A stretch of DNA of 64,000 bases, from positions 247,501-311,500 of the forward strand of contig JAWNZC010000178.1 of assembly GCA_035771165.1 (NCBI GenBank), in the 5' to 3' direction. The notes beneath the pieces were generated by a model. That model saw nothing but the letters and a program-made list of their open reading frames with translations, was not told the origin of the DNA and searched no databases. Shown piece after piece: positions 36,472 through 47,403 of this stretch. How positions within the stretch are numbered: the first letter of the stretch is position 1; the number at the start of each line of letters is the position of its first letter. The DNA is from Paragorgia papillata. Lineage: Eukaryota; Cnidaria; Anthozoa; Scleralcyonacea; Coralliidae. A program made the translations under genes and the position numbers.

Positions 36472-36485
36472 TGCTTCCGGTCTAG
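36454..36485. promoter_or_regulatory. ETS-like motif cluster upstream of torsin
   Basis: TCTTCCGG, GTTCCGGT and GCTTCCGG within about 30 bp, 130-160 bp upstream of the torsin ATG, mirroring the cluster at 35577-35604. Confidence 0.4.
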
Positions 36486-36612
36486 ATGTCTAGCACCAGT
36501 CCTTTTGCGGGAACTCGAATTCAGAGAATGTCAAAGCCAATGTGTGGGGGAATTTGGTTGGTGGACACTAGTTTCGTTTTTAGAGCTAAAACAGATCAAA
36601 AGATAGCCCAAT

Positions 36613-37605
36613 ATGACTGGTATTTTAAGAATATTCTTCGCTGTACTCTTTTGCTGTTGTAGAACCTTTGCATGGGTGGTTCCTGGTGTTGTCGCGGGAG
36701 GCGGAATTTTTGGCGCACTAGTCGCTCGGCCTGTGTACTGTCGTTTTAAAGAATGCTGTACAGACCGTTGGATTCCTTCAAACTTATCTGGATTGAAAGC
36801 AGCCTTGGGGAACAAACTATTTGGCCAGCATTTGGCCAGTGACGTCGTTTACAAAGCGATTAAAGGCCATCTAACTAACCCCAATCCCACCAAAGCTTTG
36901 GTGCTATCATTCCATGGTTGGACTGGATCTGGGAAAAACCATGTCAGTAGAATAATTGCAAATAATCTCTACAGGAAAGGAATGGATAGTAAATACACCC
37001 ATCAGGTCATAGCTACGCATGATTTTCCCCATAAAAACAAAATCAATGAATACAGGACGCATCTTAAAAAGCTCATCACAAAGGCAGTGGAAGCTTGCTC
37101 ACGGTCATTGTTCATCTTTGATGAAGTTGATAAAATCCCACATGGGTTAATGGACACACTTAAGCCATTCTTAGATTACTACCATGAGGTTGATCATGTC
37201 AACTATCGAAAAAGTATTTTTATCTTTTTGAGCAATACTGGTGGAATAACCATCAATCAAGAGGTGTTCGACCATTGGCAACAAGGAAAGAAGAGGGAAG
37301 ACCTGACCATCAAAAGAATGGACAATGTGATTAATAAAGGCGTCTTCAACACCGCCGGTGGACTGTGGCATAGTCAGTTAATCTTGCATAATCTAATCGA
37401 CTACTTTGTGCCCTTCCTTCCACTTGAAAGACGGCATATAAAGCAGTGTATCATAGCTGACTTGGCAGCCAAGAAAAAGCCTTATTCCGAAGATATTGTT
37501 AGTCGAGTTGCAAACGAACTACAGTACGATCCTGAGGATGGCAAAGTGTTCTCAAAATCTGGATGCAAAAAGGTGTCAAGCAAAGTGGATTTTGTGATTG
37601 GTTAA
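36613..37605 (+). CDS. TOR1: Torsin, ER-luminal AAA+ ATPase, intronless
   Basis: Torsins are AAA+ ATPases of the ER and nuclear-envelope lumen that act only with LAP1 or LULL1. The 330-aa ORF has a hydrophobic N-terminal signal (residues 4-20) and a second short hydrophobic stretch. The torsin start of the AAA domain is GNKLFGQHLA (66-75). The special Walker A is GWTGSGKN (102-109), with the torsin-type Asn in place of Thr/Ser. Walker B is FIFDEVDK (167-174, D170/E171). Sensor 1 lies in FLSNTGG (N208) and the redox-sensitive sensor 2 motif is SGCKKV (316-321, Cys318, Lys319). All key residues are intact. Length matches human TOR1A (332 aa). Human torsin genes have five exons; this one is uninterrupted. 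Head to head with the cofactor gene, ATG to ATG 1.2 kb. Confidence 0.96.
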   Translation: MTGILRIFFAVLFCCCRTFAWVVPGVVAGGGIFGALVARPVYCRFKECCTDRWIPSNLSGLKAALGNKLFGQHLASDVVYKAIKGHLTNPNPTKALVLSFHGWTGSGKNHVSRIIANNLYRKGMDSKYTHQVIATHDFPHKNKINEYRTHLKKLITKAVEACSRSLFIFDEVDKIPHGLMDTLKPFLDYYHEVDHVNYRKSIFIFLSNTGGITINQEVFDHWQQGKKREDLTIKRMDNVINKGVFNTAGGLWHSQLILHNLIDYFVPFLPLERRHIKQCIIADLAAKKKPYSEDIVSRVANELQYDPEDGKVFSKSGCKKVSSKVDFVIG

Positions 37606-38344
37606 GAAATCTGAATCAATGTTCTTTCAGGTGCCTCAGGGCTTCAGCTTGTGAAGGGCCTGTTCAAATAGAGATTTCAGGGTTGGGTGGGGGGTGGGGT
37701 GGGAATATATCTTTGGGCCACACTACCAAGATATACCATAGTCAACCATGATATGGTTTGGAAACTCGGCAAACTTCAAAGCATCTACAGTACAGACCTC
37801 ATTTAAAAATAATTCTTTTATATACATATAAATTAGCCCTTGTGAATTTATTTTCATGTGGGAAATTCAAAACAATTTTTACTTTAAAATGAGGTCATAA
37901 GGGCCAATTTATATGCACATAAAAAATTCTAATTCGGCAGCCATTTTTGAATAAGGTCTGAGTTGTGATTTTATGCGTTGAGACAGTCAGACCTTGCCAT
38001 GCACAAAATTTATTCCAATGGATCGTTTTCACTCACATGATTGGTGGCCCCGTTGGGGTGGTAAAACAATATTTGAATAAGAATAGATTTAAATTCCCAT
38101 AGGATAATGATTGTGCACCAATATGGCCGCCATTTCATAATTTGTTTCTGTGCACCAATATGGCCACCATGATGTCAGATGAAAACCAATTTAAATAACA
38201 CAGTTGAGTGATTGAAGCCAGACACTGCTATTGGATTGTTGCTTTATTATTCCAAATGTACAATAACCTGACTGCATAAGTTTACATAAACGTGTACAAA
38301 GATAGAACAAAGACTTTTACTGAGTTTCCAGATCATTTCTCAAT
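37606..38344. other. Intergenic after torsin
   Basis: Contains a short G-rich stretch (37678-37705) and two near-copies of GTGCACCAATATGGCC(G/A)CCAT at 38113 and 38151. No gene seen. Confidence 0.4.
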
Positions 38345-38700
38345 TGAACTATGGATATAGACCACTGATCTCAAAATAAAACTGGATTAAGCATCTATTG
38401 TTTACAAAATGAAGCCGGAAGTCACCCATTACTAAGGGACCAAGTGATGGTCTTTCTAGTGTATTCTGACACCGATATAAACATTTTGTTGAATGAGATG
38501 CTGAATCTTTGAAAGAAAATATAGTTCAATAGTCTTTTTTGGTACAGAAGACGTTTTAAGAAGACAAAGACATTTTTCAGCATGTTTGGTCCCTTAGTAA
38601 TTACGGATTTCTTTTGTTTAGCTGGGTTCATTTTATGAACCAGTGGACAATAGGTTGCACTATCCAGTTTTATTTCGAGATCAGTGATATAAACCCTTCC
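38345..38700. repeat. Nested foldback element
   Basis: Outer arms GATCTCAAAATAAAACTGGA and inverse (TCCAGTTTTATTTCGAGATC). Inner element at 38428-38605 with ends ATTACTAAGGGACCAA and TTGGTCCCTTAGTAAT. The minus ORF across it is not a gene. Confidence 0.7.
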
Positions 38701-39094
38701 AATAAGTGCAGAGTACGTCATTTTCCACACTGGATGCCATTTTCAGCCCTTTGAATTCTATTGAGAATATACAAAAGCTAAGACAATAAACGAAATTGAA
38801 AAGAAATTGACATCAAAGGGTGAAAATTATGTACAGTATTCTATACTTATTAAAAGGATCTATATTATTAAGGAGTCCAAGATGATTTTTATTACATCTA
38901 TGAGAAATTGATCAGACTCTGAGACTGTCATTTTGAAGGCTGTTTGTCTAAACATAAACATGAAACTAAAGTCTTGTGAAGGACTGCTGGGGCCTCCTGT
39001 CTACTGTACTGTCTTCTACCATCAATTTTTAAATAAACACCATCTCTATATTTTGCATTATTAAGTATTTATAATACTGTATTATTTTAACAAT

Positions 39095-39180
39095 TATTCA
39101 CTGAAGGCGAGGTGAATATTGGTGAATAATAACCAAGATGAAGTCAAGGTTATTATTCACCAATATTCACTGAGCCAAAT
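39095..39180. repeat. Short palindrome (ATTATTCACCAATATTCAC)
   Basis: An approximately 80-bp inverted repeat: TATTGGTGAATAATAACC / GGTTATTATTCACCAATA, with outer ATTATTCACTGA. Confidence 0.7.
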
Positions 39181-40735
39181 AATTGCTTTAGTATAAATAC
39201 ACATTTTTGTACTTTTAGGAACAACATTTTCTTTAAAATTGTTAATTTCCTCTTCTGTCACATTGACAAATCGGCTGGTGGCATTTTGAATAAATGCTGT
39301 AGGTGATTAACGGGAATTAATCCGAAGTAGCTCAACCAATCAGCATGCGAGATTTTCTATTATCACCTGTGTATTTATACTATAGTCTGTTAATCATGGT
39401 TGTTTTTCGTTCTTGTATTATATACACTGTACAGCATTTTAAACAAGAAGTGATTGACATAAAAATAATACAAAAAATGAGTATGTCATGAACTGCTGAG
39501 GAGAACACAAAACTGATGTTTTGAGCAGAGTGCTTCATACAGTATAGGCTGGATAGTGATATAAAAAGCAGTGTGGTGTGAAGGCAGTGTAGAAATACAA
39601 ACCAAAATTAGAAGGTTGTGTTATGCTGGAATACTCAAAGAAAATCTAATGTTTCAAGTAAAGGCCTTTCATCAGAGGCATATGGTCACCTGCGTTTATA
39701 TCCCTGGTTTATATAGCCTAATGCAAACACAAAAGTAAGTTGGGAGAATTTGAAAGTTTATGTGAATTGGTTTACATAAGTACTTTCAAATTCTCATAAA
39801 CTCCCTCGAGTGTGTACATTTATTTCATGAAATATAAAGACTAAGAAAATTAACATGACGTCACAACCATGTTTGCATGGCCTGATATAAACACATAATT
39901 TTTCAAACACAAAACATATGGCTTCACTCATATTTCAAAGTCTTTGAAAAGAAAAGAAAAGGAATTTGAATATATCAAAAGTATAATTACCCTGGATAGA
40001 CCAAGGCAAAATAATTATCTTTTTTGTAATTAATTACAAATGTTTAATCATACCAATAAACAGTAATTTATATTTATTACAAATAACGGCAATAAATTAA
40101 GTAAGGAATTACAATTTTTTTAATTCCAACCATGAAAAGTAATTTATAATTACAAATAACGGCGGTAAATAAAACTTTTATTAAAGTAACGAATTACATT
40201 TCAAAATTATAAAGTAATCAGTGGCGAATTGCTTGGCAAATTACTTTTCCATAAAATAAATCAAAATACGACAAATTGGAAATAGATACTTTAATTCAAA
40301 AACGAAGGAATAACAAAAGAAATCATTCATTGATAAATCAATCATTGATAAATTTCTTGCTAGATTTTACGGCTCACACAAGGTCAATCTTCAAAATGTT
40401 TACGTCAATAAATTTACGAAATGGTTCGTTTTTGAAGCCGTTCGATAAACACGCAGTTCGGGGTTTATCAGGAAAAAATACTCGGCTATCGCCTCGTGTT
40501 TTAAATATTACATAAAACATTCTGGCGATAGTTTATTAAGTTATCGTCGCGTTACTTAAAAGTGCCTATCGTAGGTTATTTATAATATTTCGCATTTCCT
40601 GATAGGAATTACTTAATTTACGAATATAAAAGCAATCTGTTGTAAAATAAATTATGCAAAAGTAATTTGCTACTGCAATTTGTTACAAATTATTCGTTAC
40701 TGCCAACGCGTATAAAATACTTTTTAAATCAATTC
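39181..40735. other. Intergenic, AT-rich
   Basis: Repeated AATTACAAATAACGGC and TTACTT phrases (40020-40260) suggest an old diverged tandem or MITE. A short inverted pair TATGTGAATTGG/TTTACATAAG is at 39760-39785. No gene seen. Confidence 0.35.
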
Positions 40736-41122
40736 ATTTCATAGATTCCAATTAACTTATTGCTACATATATAGTTAATTATAATTAACTTATTGCTACA
40801 TATAGTTAATTACAATTAACTTATTGCTACATATAGTTAATTGGAATTAACCTATTGCTACTACATATAGTTAATTACAATTAACTTATTGCTACATATA
40901 GTTAATTAGAATTAACTTATTGCTACATATAGTTAATTACAATTAACTTATTGCTACATATAGTTAATTACAATTAACTTATTGCTACATATAGTTAATT
41001 ACAATTAACTTATTGCTACATATAGTTAATTACAATTAACTTACTGATACATATAGTTAATTACAATTAACTTATTGCTACATATAGTCAATTACAATTA
41101 ACTTATTGCTACATATAGTTAG
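40736..41122. repeat. 31-bp tandem repeat (TTGCTACATATAGTTAATTA...)
   Basis: About 12 units of AACTTATTGCTACATATAGT-TAATTACAATT, with very few differences between units. AATTACAATTAA gives each unit a small palindrome. Confidence 0.9.
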
Positions 41123-41277
41123 ATATTCTGTGCATATATTTATCCTCAAGATTAAATTTGGAAGTATTTTATACTTTTTTGCGAGAAAAATGTATAAAGT
41201 ATACAATAGAAATATTTTCGATACGTTATGCGTATTATTTTGCGTCTTTTAAAGCTCGAAGAGTGATCTTATATTAT

Positions 41278-41540
41278 TAACCCATTCCTGCCTAGACGAC
41301 TTGTCCTTAAAAAATAAAATTAATCTAATTAAACTAATCCGTTTTTAAACGAAAACGGAGACCTCGTATTGAAAACGTATGAAAAGTTTCCGTCCACACT
41401 ATCGTTTTCGCCGTTTAGTAAAACGCTGAAAAGATCTACAGGGGTATGAATGAATAGTTACCATCCACACTGGTGCAGAAAAACGGCGTCTTTACGGCAT
41501 ATCAACAGTGTGGACTGGTCGTACAGACAGGAATGGGTTA
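41278..41540. repeat. piggyBac-like MITE with a nested GTCCACACT element
   Basis: Outer ends TTAACCCATTCCTGCCTAGA and GACAGGAATGGGTTAA. Inside is a part of the AAACGGAGACCTCGTAT / CCACACTGGTGCAGAAAAACG family, whose full copy is at 54027-54398. It lies just downstream of the USP20/33 stop codon. Confidence 0.7.
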
Positions 41541-41606
41541 ATATTACTCAATGTACAACGTATTAAACTTACAAACCAGGAGAGTGGATGTTGCTAAAGT
41601 ATTGCT

Positions 41607-44600
41607 TCAACGACTATATGATCCATCGTCCACTGGAAGTACTGGCTTTCCACCATACACCGAATAAAGAAAGTCCCAAACGGATTTAGGAACTTGGAAA
41701 GTGGATAACAAGCAAGAATTGAGTAACAATCTTAATTTACAATAGATAATATAGGGGGGAATATTGCTTTTGTCAGGGAGATATAAAAACACTTTTAATA
41801 TGGAAATAGTTATTTAGAATAAAACCTTTTTTTACATTTGTTGAAAAATATGAGATCGCAATTTTTCACGTCGTGGACATTTTTTTGAAATCGGAGTAGC
41901 ACATACTATTTTAAGCAAATAATTTGTACTTTAAGGAGCAGCCCCAGTCCTGCCCTGCTTATAAAAAGATAAGATATGATATTTGGTACAGAAGAGCTAG
42001 TTAGAAATCTAATTGAGATTCATATCATTCGGGTGAAAACAAACAATAATAAACATGATTATGTTATAACAATCTCACCTCGTTTACGTTGCAGTCCAAT
42101 TCTATGGTTATTTATAGGACCAGGTGGCGCTAAAAATAACAAAGACATAGGTAAACACTAACGGCATGTTTCAACGCAATCTCTAAACTTCTGGTTGCTT
42201 GGCTTGTTGGTTCGTTGGCTTGTTGGTTGGTTAGTTTGTTGGTTGGTTGGTTGGTTGGTTGGTTGGTTGGTTGGTTGGTTGGTTGGTTGGTCGGTTGGTT
42301 GGTTGGTTGGTTGGTTGGTTGGTTGGTTGGTTGGTTGGCTTGTTGGTTGGCATGTTGGTTGGCTTGTTGGTTGGTTGGTTGGTTGGTTGGTTGGTTGGTT
42401 GGTTGGTTGGTTGGTTGGTTGGTTGGTTGGTTGGTTGGTTGGTTGGTTGGTTGGTTGGTTGGTTGGTTGGTCGGTCGGTTGGTTGGATGGTTGGTTAGTT
42501 TGTTAGTTGGTTGGTTGGATGGATGATTGGTTGGTTGACTGGCTGGCTGGCTGGTTGGTTGGTTGGATGGTTGGCTGGCTGGTTGGTTGGCTGGTTGGTT
42601 GGTTGTTCGGTCAGTCGGTCGGTAAGCTGGTTGGTCAGTCGGTCATTGGGTTGGTTGGTTGGTTGGTTGGTTGGTTGGTTGGTTGGTTGGTTGGTTGGTT
42701 GGTTGGTTGGTTGGTTGGTTGGTTGGTTGGCTTGTTGGTTGGCATGTTGGTTGGCTTGTTGGTTGGTTGGTTGGTTGGTTGGTTGGTTGGTTGGTTGGTT
42801 GGTTGGTTGGTTGGTTGGTTGGTTGGTTGGTTGGTTGGTTGGTTGGTTGGTCGGTTGGTTGGATGGTTGGTTAGTTTGTTAGTTGGTTGGTTGGATGGAT
42901 GATTGGTTGGTTGACTGGCTGGCTGGCTGGTTGGTTGGTTGGATGGTTGGCTGGCTGGTTGGTTGGCTGGTTGGTTGGTTGTTCGGTCAGTCGGTCGGTA
43001 AGCTGGTTGGTCAGTCGGTCATTGGGTTGGTTGGTTGGTTGGTTGGTTGGTTGGTTGGTTGGTTGGTTGGTTGGTTGGTTGGTTGGTTGGTTGGTTGGTT
43101 GGTTGGTTGGTTGGTTGGTTGGATGGTTGGTTAGTTTGTTTGTTGGATGGATGATTGGTTGGTTGGTTGACTGGCTGGCTGGTTGGTTTGTTGGTTGGAT
43201 GGTTGGCTGGCTGGTTGGTTGGTTGTTCGGTCAGTCGGTCGGTAAGCTGGTTGGTCAGTTGGTCATTGGGTTGGTTGGTTGGTGGGTGGGTTGGTTGGTG
43301 AGTTAGTCAGTATTAATAAAAGTTAGATTCATTACCCTTATTAGCACCATCAACAAAATTTCGCCATTCCTTGAACCACTTCAGACTAATGAAATACTGC
43401 GGACCAGAACTGTCACTAGTATCAAAAAGCTACAGATAAAACGTTCACAAAGTTAGACCAAACTTCCATTAGATGTCAAAAACCTCAAGCAAAAACAACT
43501 CAAAGTTTATCTTAAATGTAATCTTAAAGTGCACATGAAATGAAAATTAAGTTTGTCTTATTTGAAAGAACACTTAAAATGGTATTTTGTTTCCTTAGTT
43601 CGTTCTTGAAATATTTTAGTTTGTTTGATATGGAAATTAAACACTGATTTTGACGTCACACATGCATAATGAGTTGCCGAAAAAGTTATATATCCTTGCT
43701 ATTATCAAATATAATAATCACTTGAAGATCTACATGTTTAGTGTTGTGGGCGAAATACATCCACATGCTTCGTTCAAATTAATTTGGTTTGATAATAGAA
43801 AATATATCTAACCTTCTCCGATAGCTCATTATGCACCTACGACGTCAAAATGTTTATTTTGCATATCAAACAACCTAAAATATCTCAAGAACAAAGCAAG
43901 GAAACGAAAAACTGCAAAATATGTTACTCTATAATTTTAATTGTTCTTTCAAATAAGGCAACTTAATTTTCGTTTCATAGGCATTTTAAATACAAAAAAC
44001 CTTTTTTATAGTGTCGAATTCGTATTCTCTCCGTTTATCCATCTCTAAAATTTCTTTCTATAAATGCATTAATACAAACAATTAAAATAACATTTTGATT
44101 AATTACAAAATATAGAAGACTAAAAACACTCTATATGATTAGTTACTCGTTTGTGTAACTTGATAAAGTTGTACTTGATATAAAAGCCAGGTTGTAAATG
44201 TAGGTTACATAGTGCAGTTAGTTCAATTTTGTGTCAATTTTGATGCTAAATGATCATGATTGCCGCCACCAAAAAGTAGTAAACTCGATAGACGCAAAAA
44301 TCTTCTTTCACGTCACGGCACTTCACGTTACGTCACGCTACATTCTCGAATCCTTTCCCTTCGTTTCCCTTCCCTTCAGTTCCCCCCTTCTTCTTTCTCT
44401 TTCATTCACGTCCCTTCCCTTCTCTTCCCTTCTCTTCACCTCCCTTCCCTTCCTTTCCCTTCACCTCCCTTCCCTTCCCCTCCCTTCCCCTCCCTTCCCC
44501 TCCCTTCCCCTCCCGTCCCTTCCTCTTCCTTCCCTTCCCCTTCCTTCCCTTCACCTCCCTTCCCTTCACCTCCCTTCCCTTCCCCTCCCTTCCCCTCCCT

Positions 44601-47342
44601 TCCCCTCCCTTCCCCTCCCTTCCCCTCCCTTCACCTCCCTGCCCTTCCTCTTCCTTCCCTTCCCCTTCCTTCCCTTCCTTCCCTTCCCCTTCCTTCCCTT
44701 CACCTCCCTTCCTTCCCTTCCCCTCCCTTCACCTCCCTTCCTTCCCTTCCCCTCCCTTCCCCCCCCTTCACCTCCCTTCCCCTTCCTTCCCTTCCCTTCA
44801 CCTCCCTTCCCCTCCCTTCACTTCCCTTCCCTTCCCCTCCCTTCCCTTCACCTCCCTTCCCTTCCCTTCCTTCCCCTCACCTCCCTTCCCCTTCCTTCCC
44901 TTCCCTTCACCTCCCTTCCATTCCTTCCCCTCCCTTCCCTTCCCTTCTCTTTCATTCGAATCTCTTCCCGTTGTTTCCCTTCCCTACAAATCCCTTTACT
45001 TCCCATTCCCTTCAACTCCATCCCCTTCCGGTCACTCTAAATACTCTTTCATTGAATCCTTACGCTACCTTGCATAACTGACAGACATCTAAAGTTTTCA
45101 CTTCAGGTCCACCTCCAAATTTTCTGACCAAGAATTCCCAGCATGGCGCGGGCAACGGTGTGACAAGATCAATTACAAACGATTCTTTCATGGGATCAAC
45201 CGCTGCAATGTAATAAAATATACAAGATTTGTTTTATGTTATTTTTCACCCATAGAATAGGGAAGCAAATATATTGGAATATGTATACTATTACAAATGC
45301 TGCATTGATTTAATTTGATTTGATTTAATAACTTTATTGCCAATAGCAACTGGTGGTCAAACAGGGCAAAATGCCCCAATTGAACATGACTACTAGCCTA
45401 GTTTCTAAGCCTTTCGTTTCCGCCATGAGCTTGGCCGCGAAGTCAGTTTGGGCTCTTGGGAAGACTGGGGAGAGGCTGGAAACGAGAAGGCCTAGCAACA
45501 TTCGTAAAAAGGTCCTGCCCAGAATCGTTCTGGCCCTTCGAGTGTTCCTGGGATCTAGCGTAGCGACAGTATATTATATAAAAAGCATAAGGATGTCTGC
45601 TAAGATTTTACCAAAGATCTTGGTGATCGAAAGAAGGAAATTATGGAATATATTCCAATTGGAGCTCGAAATGAAAATTTAACGGTTTAACTTTCAACTT
45701 TTGGCAGTTGCAGAAGGAAAGCTAGTGATAAGAAAGCTCTTCGTCGATCCGAGGTGAATAGGCTTGTATTATTATATGCAGATGGAAATAGTAAGTGTCG
45801 GGAAACACTTAGGACGTCATAACATCACAATTCTTCCTCAATAAACAACTGAGCTGTAAAGTGAAAGTGTTTACGAATTTTGCTAGGCCTTCCCCAGCGG
45901 GTCCGTTCGGATCACTTCCGAAACGTGTCAACCGAGAAAGGCCTAGAAACTAGGCTACATCCATCCAAGTACTAACCCCATCTAACCAACACCGCTGCCA
46001 AACGTTTGCGCATGCGTGAATTCGCTAGAATAAACATCAAGAGAAGCCGTGGCGACAACAACCAGACAGCGAAGACTAAGTAAGACTCGACTATTCATTT
46101 GTGTTTTAAAAAAAGGGTAAAGAAAATTACGAAGGGGTAATTTCAGAATATGTTACAATATTGACAAAGAAGCCATGTACAAATTACCTACCTTATCTTT
46201 TTGGTAGTATACTTATAATTTTAACTTTTGTGTCGGACTCTCGGACCAGTCCAAATATTTCAGTGTTTTCCCGCTCTTTTTTTGACGACGAGCTCAGACG
46301 TCGCGCATGCGCAAAACGTTTGGCAGCGGTGTCCATCTAACTGGGCTTAACGTTTGGGCTTAATCACTAACCCCGTCTTAACCGGGCTTAAACGGGCAGA
46401 AATGAGTTTAAAACTATACCGCTAACCTCCGTGTTTGCATAAAAAGCTGCTGTTTGAAATTGGACCTAACAAAAAACAAACACAAAGATTACTGTAGTCA
46501 GTTTCAGCTTGCTTTTGAAATTCGTTTGTCTACATTTGTTGGAAGGTTGGGACGGAACTAGGTACGGAAGTTCGCGAAGTTCATTGTGAAGTTCGAATTT
46601 AATAAGCTTTGAATTGAATTCCTTTGGCGAAATCACGGAGTAGAACATTATTTGTTGTATAGCGTTTGATGGAAATGAAGAATAATAGATACTTGGTTAA
46701 GCAGAAACAAATTGCCGACTTAAATTTGTATCTATCTCGCAATGTAGTTCTGAACATTGCAACGTAAGTTTGGAATGTTCATTTATATACATTTCGGATT
46801 TCAAAAGCAAGCTGAAACTGACTGTAACTTTAGTTAATAGTTGAAAGTAGATGTCCATATCTACACACCCGAATATGGGTGAATCTAGCCTGCCTGCAAG
46901 CCAGACTGGGAGAATGAGGATAACCTGCACGCGATAGAAACGTTTTGGATGAGTAAATCATTCTTTACCTGGTTCAGCGCATGTGTAAAACATTGTCATC
47001 CATTTCTTGGATATGTATTGCGTTACAGGAACGTCCTTAAAAATAATCATTAAAGGCAATAATATAACTTGAGACAGATTTGTAGCCACACTACATTTAT
47101 TATATACCGAAATATTGCTTCAATTGCGCTTTATTGTTGCAAATTTTGCACAACAATTTCTACTAACTTCTGCATTCCTGGACATTTGTAAAAACTTCTG
47201 CCGGTTCTTAGTGATGTTTTCGCCTCTTTTTCTACATTTTGAAGAAAGAAACGTTTAAATTGAGACAAGGTAATGGTGGAAATAAACACAAATAACGATA
47301 GTAATAACAATGACAACAAGAGTTTAGAAGCAACAAACACTC

Positions 47343-47403
<61 letters not shown>

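Noticed and set aside
38422..38730. 102-aa minus-strand ORF
   Set aside because: Spans the arms of a nested foldback element; no protein features and no splice partners.
42195..43306. Several WLVGWLVG ORFs resembling membrane proteins
   Set aside because: All frames of a TTGG tetranucleotide array give such peptides; there is no start context, no splice signals, and it is intronic.
44231..45081. 269- and 273-aa Ser/Pro/Leu ORFs on the plus strand
   Set aside because: Translations of a CT-only pentamer array, antisense to USP20/33.
45353..45682. 109-aa plus-strand ORF
   Set aside because: Falls within an imperfect inverted repeat in a USP20/33 intron and shows no conserved motif.
47131..47340. 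Exon reading frame ending [11 protein letters not shown] in USP20/33
   Set aside because: Counting the five A residues at the acceptor puts the exon 47231-47168 in another frame ([13 protein letters not shown]), which keeps phase with both neighbours and resembles USP20/33.
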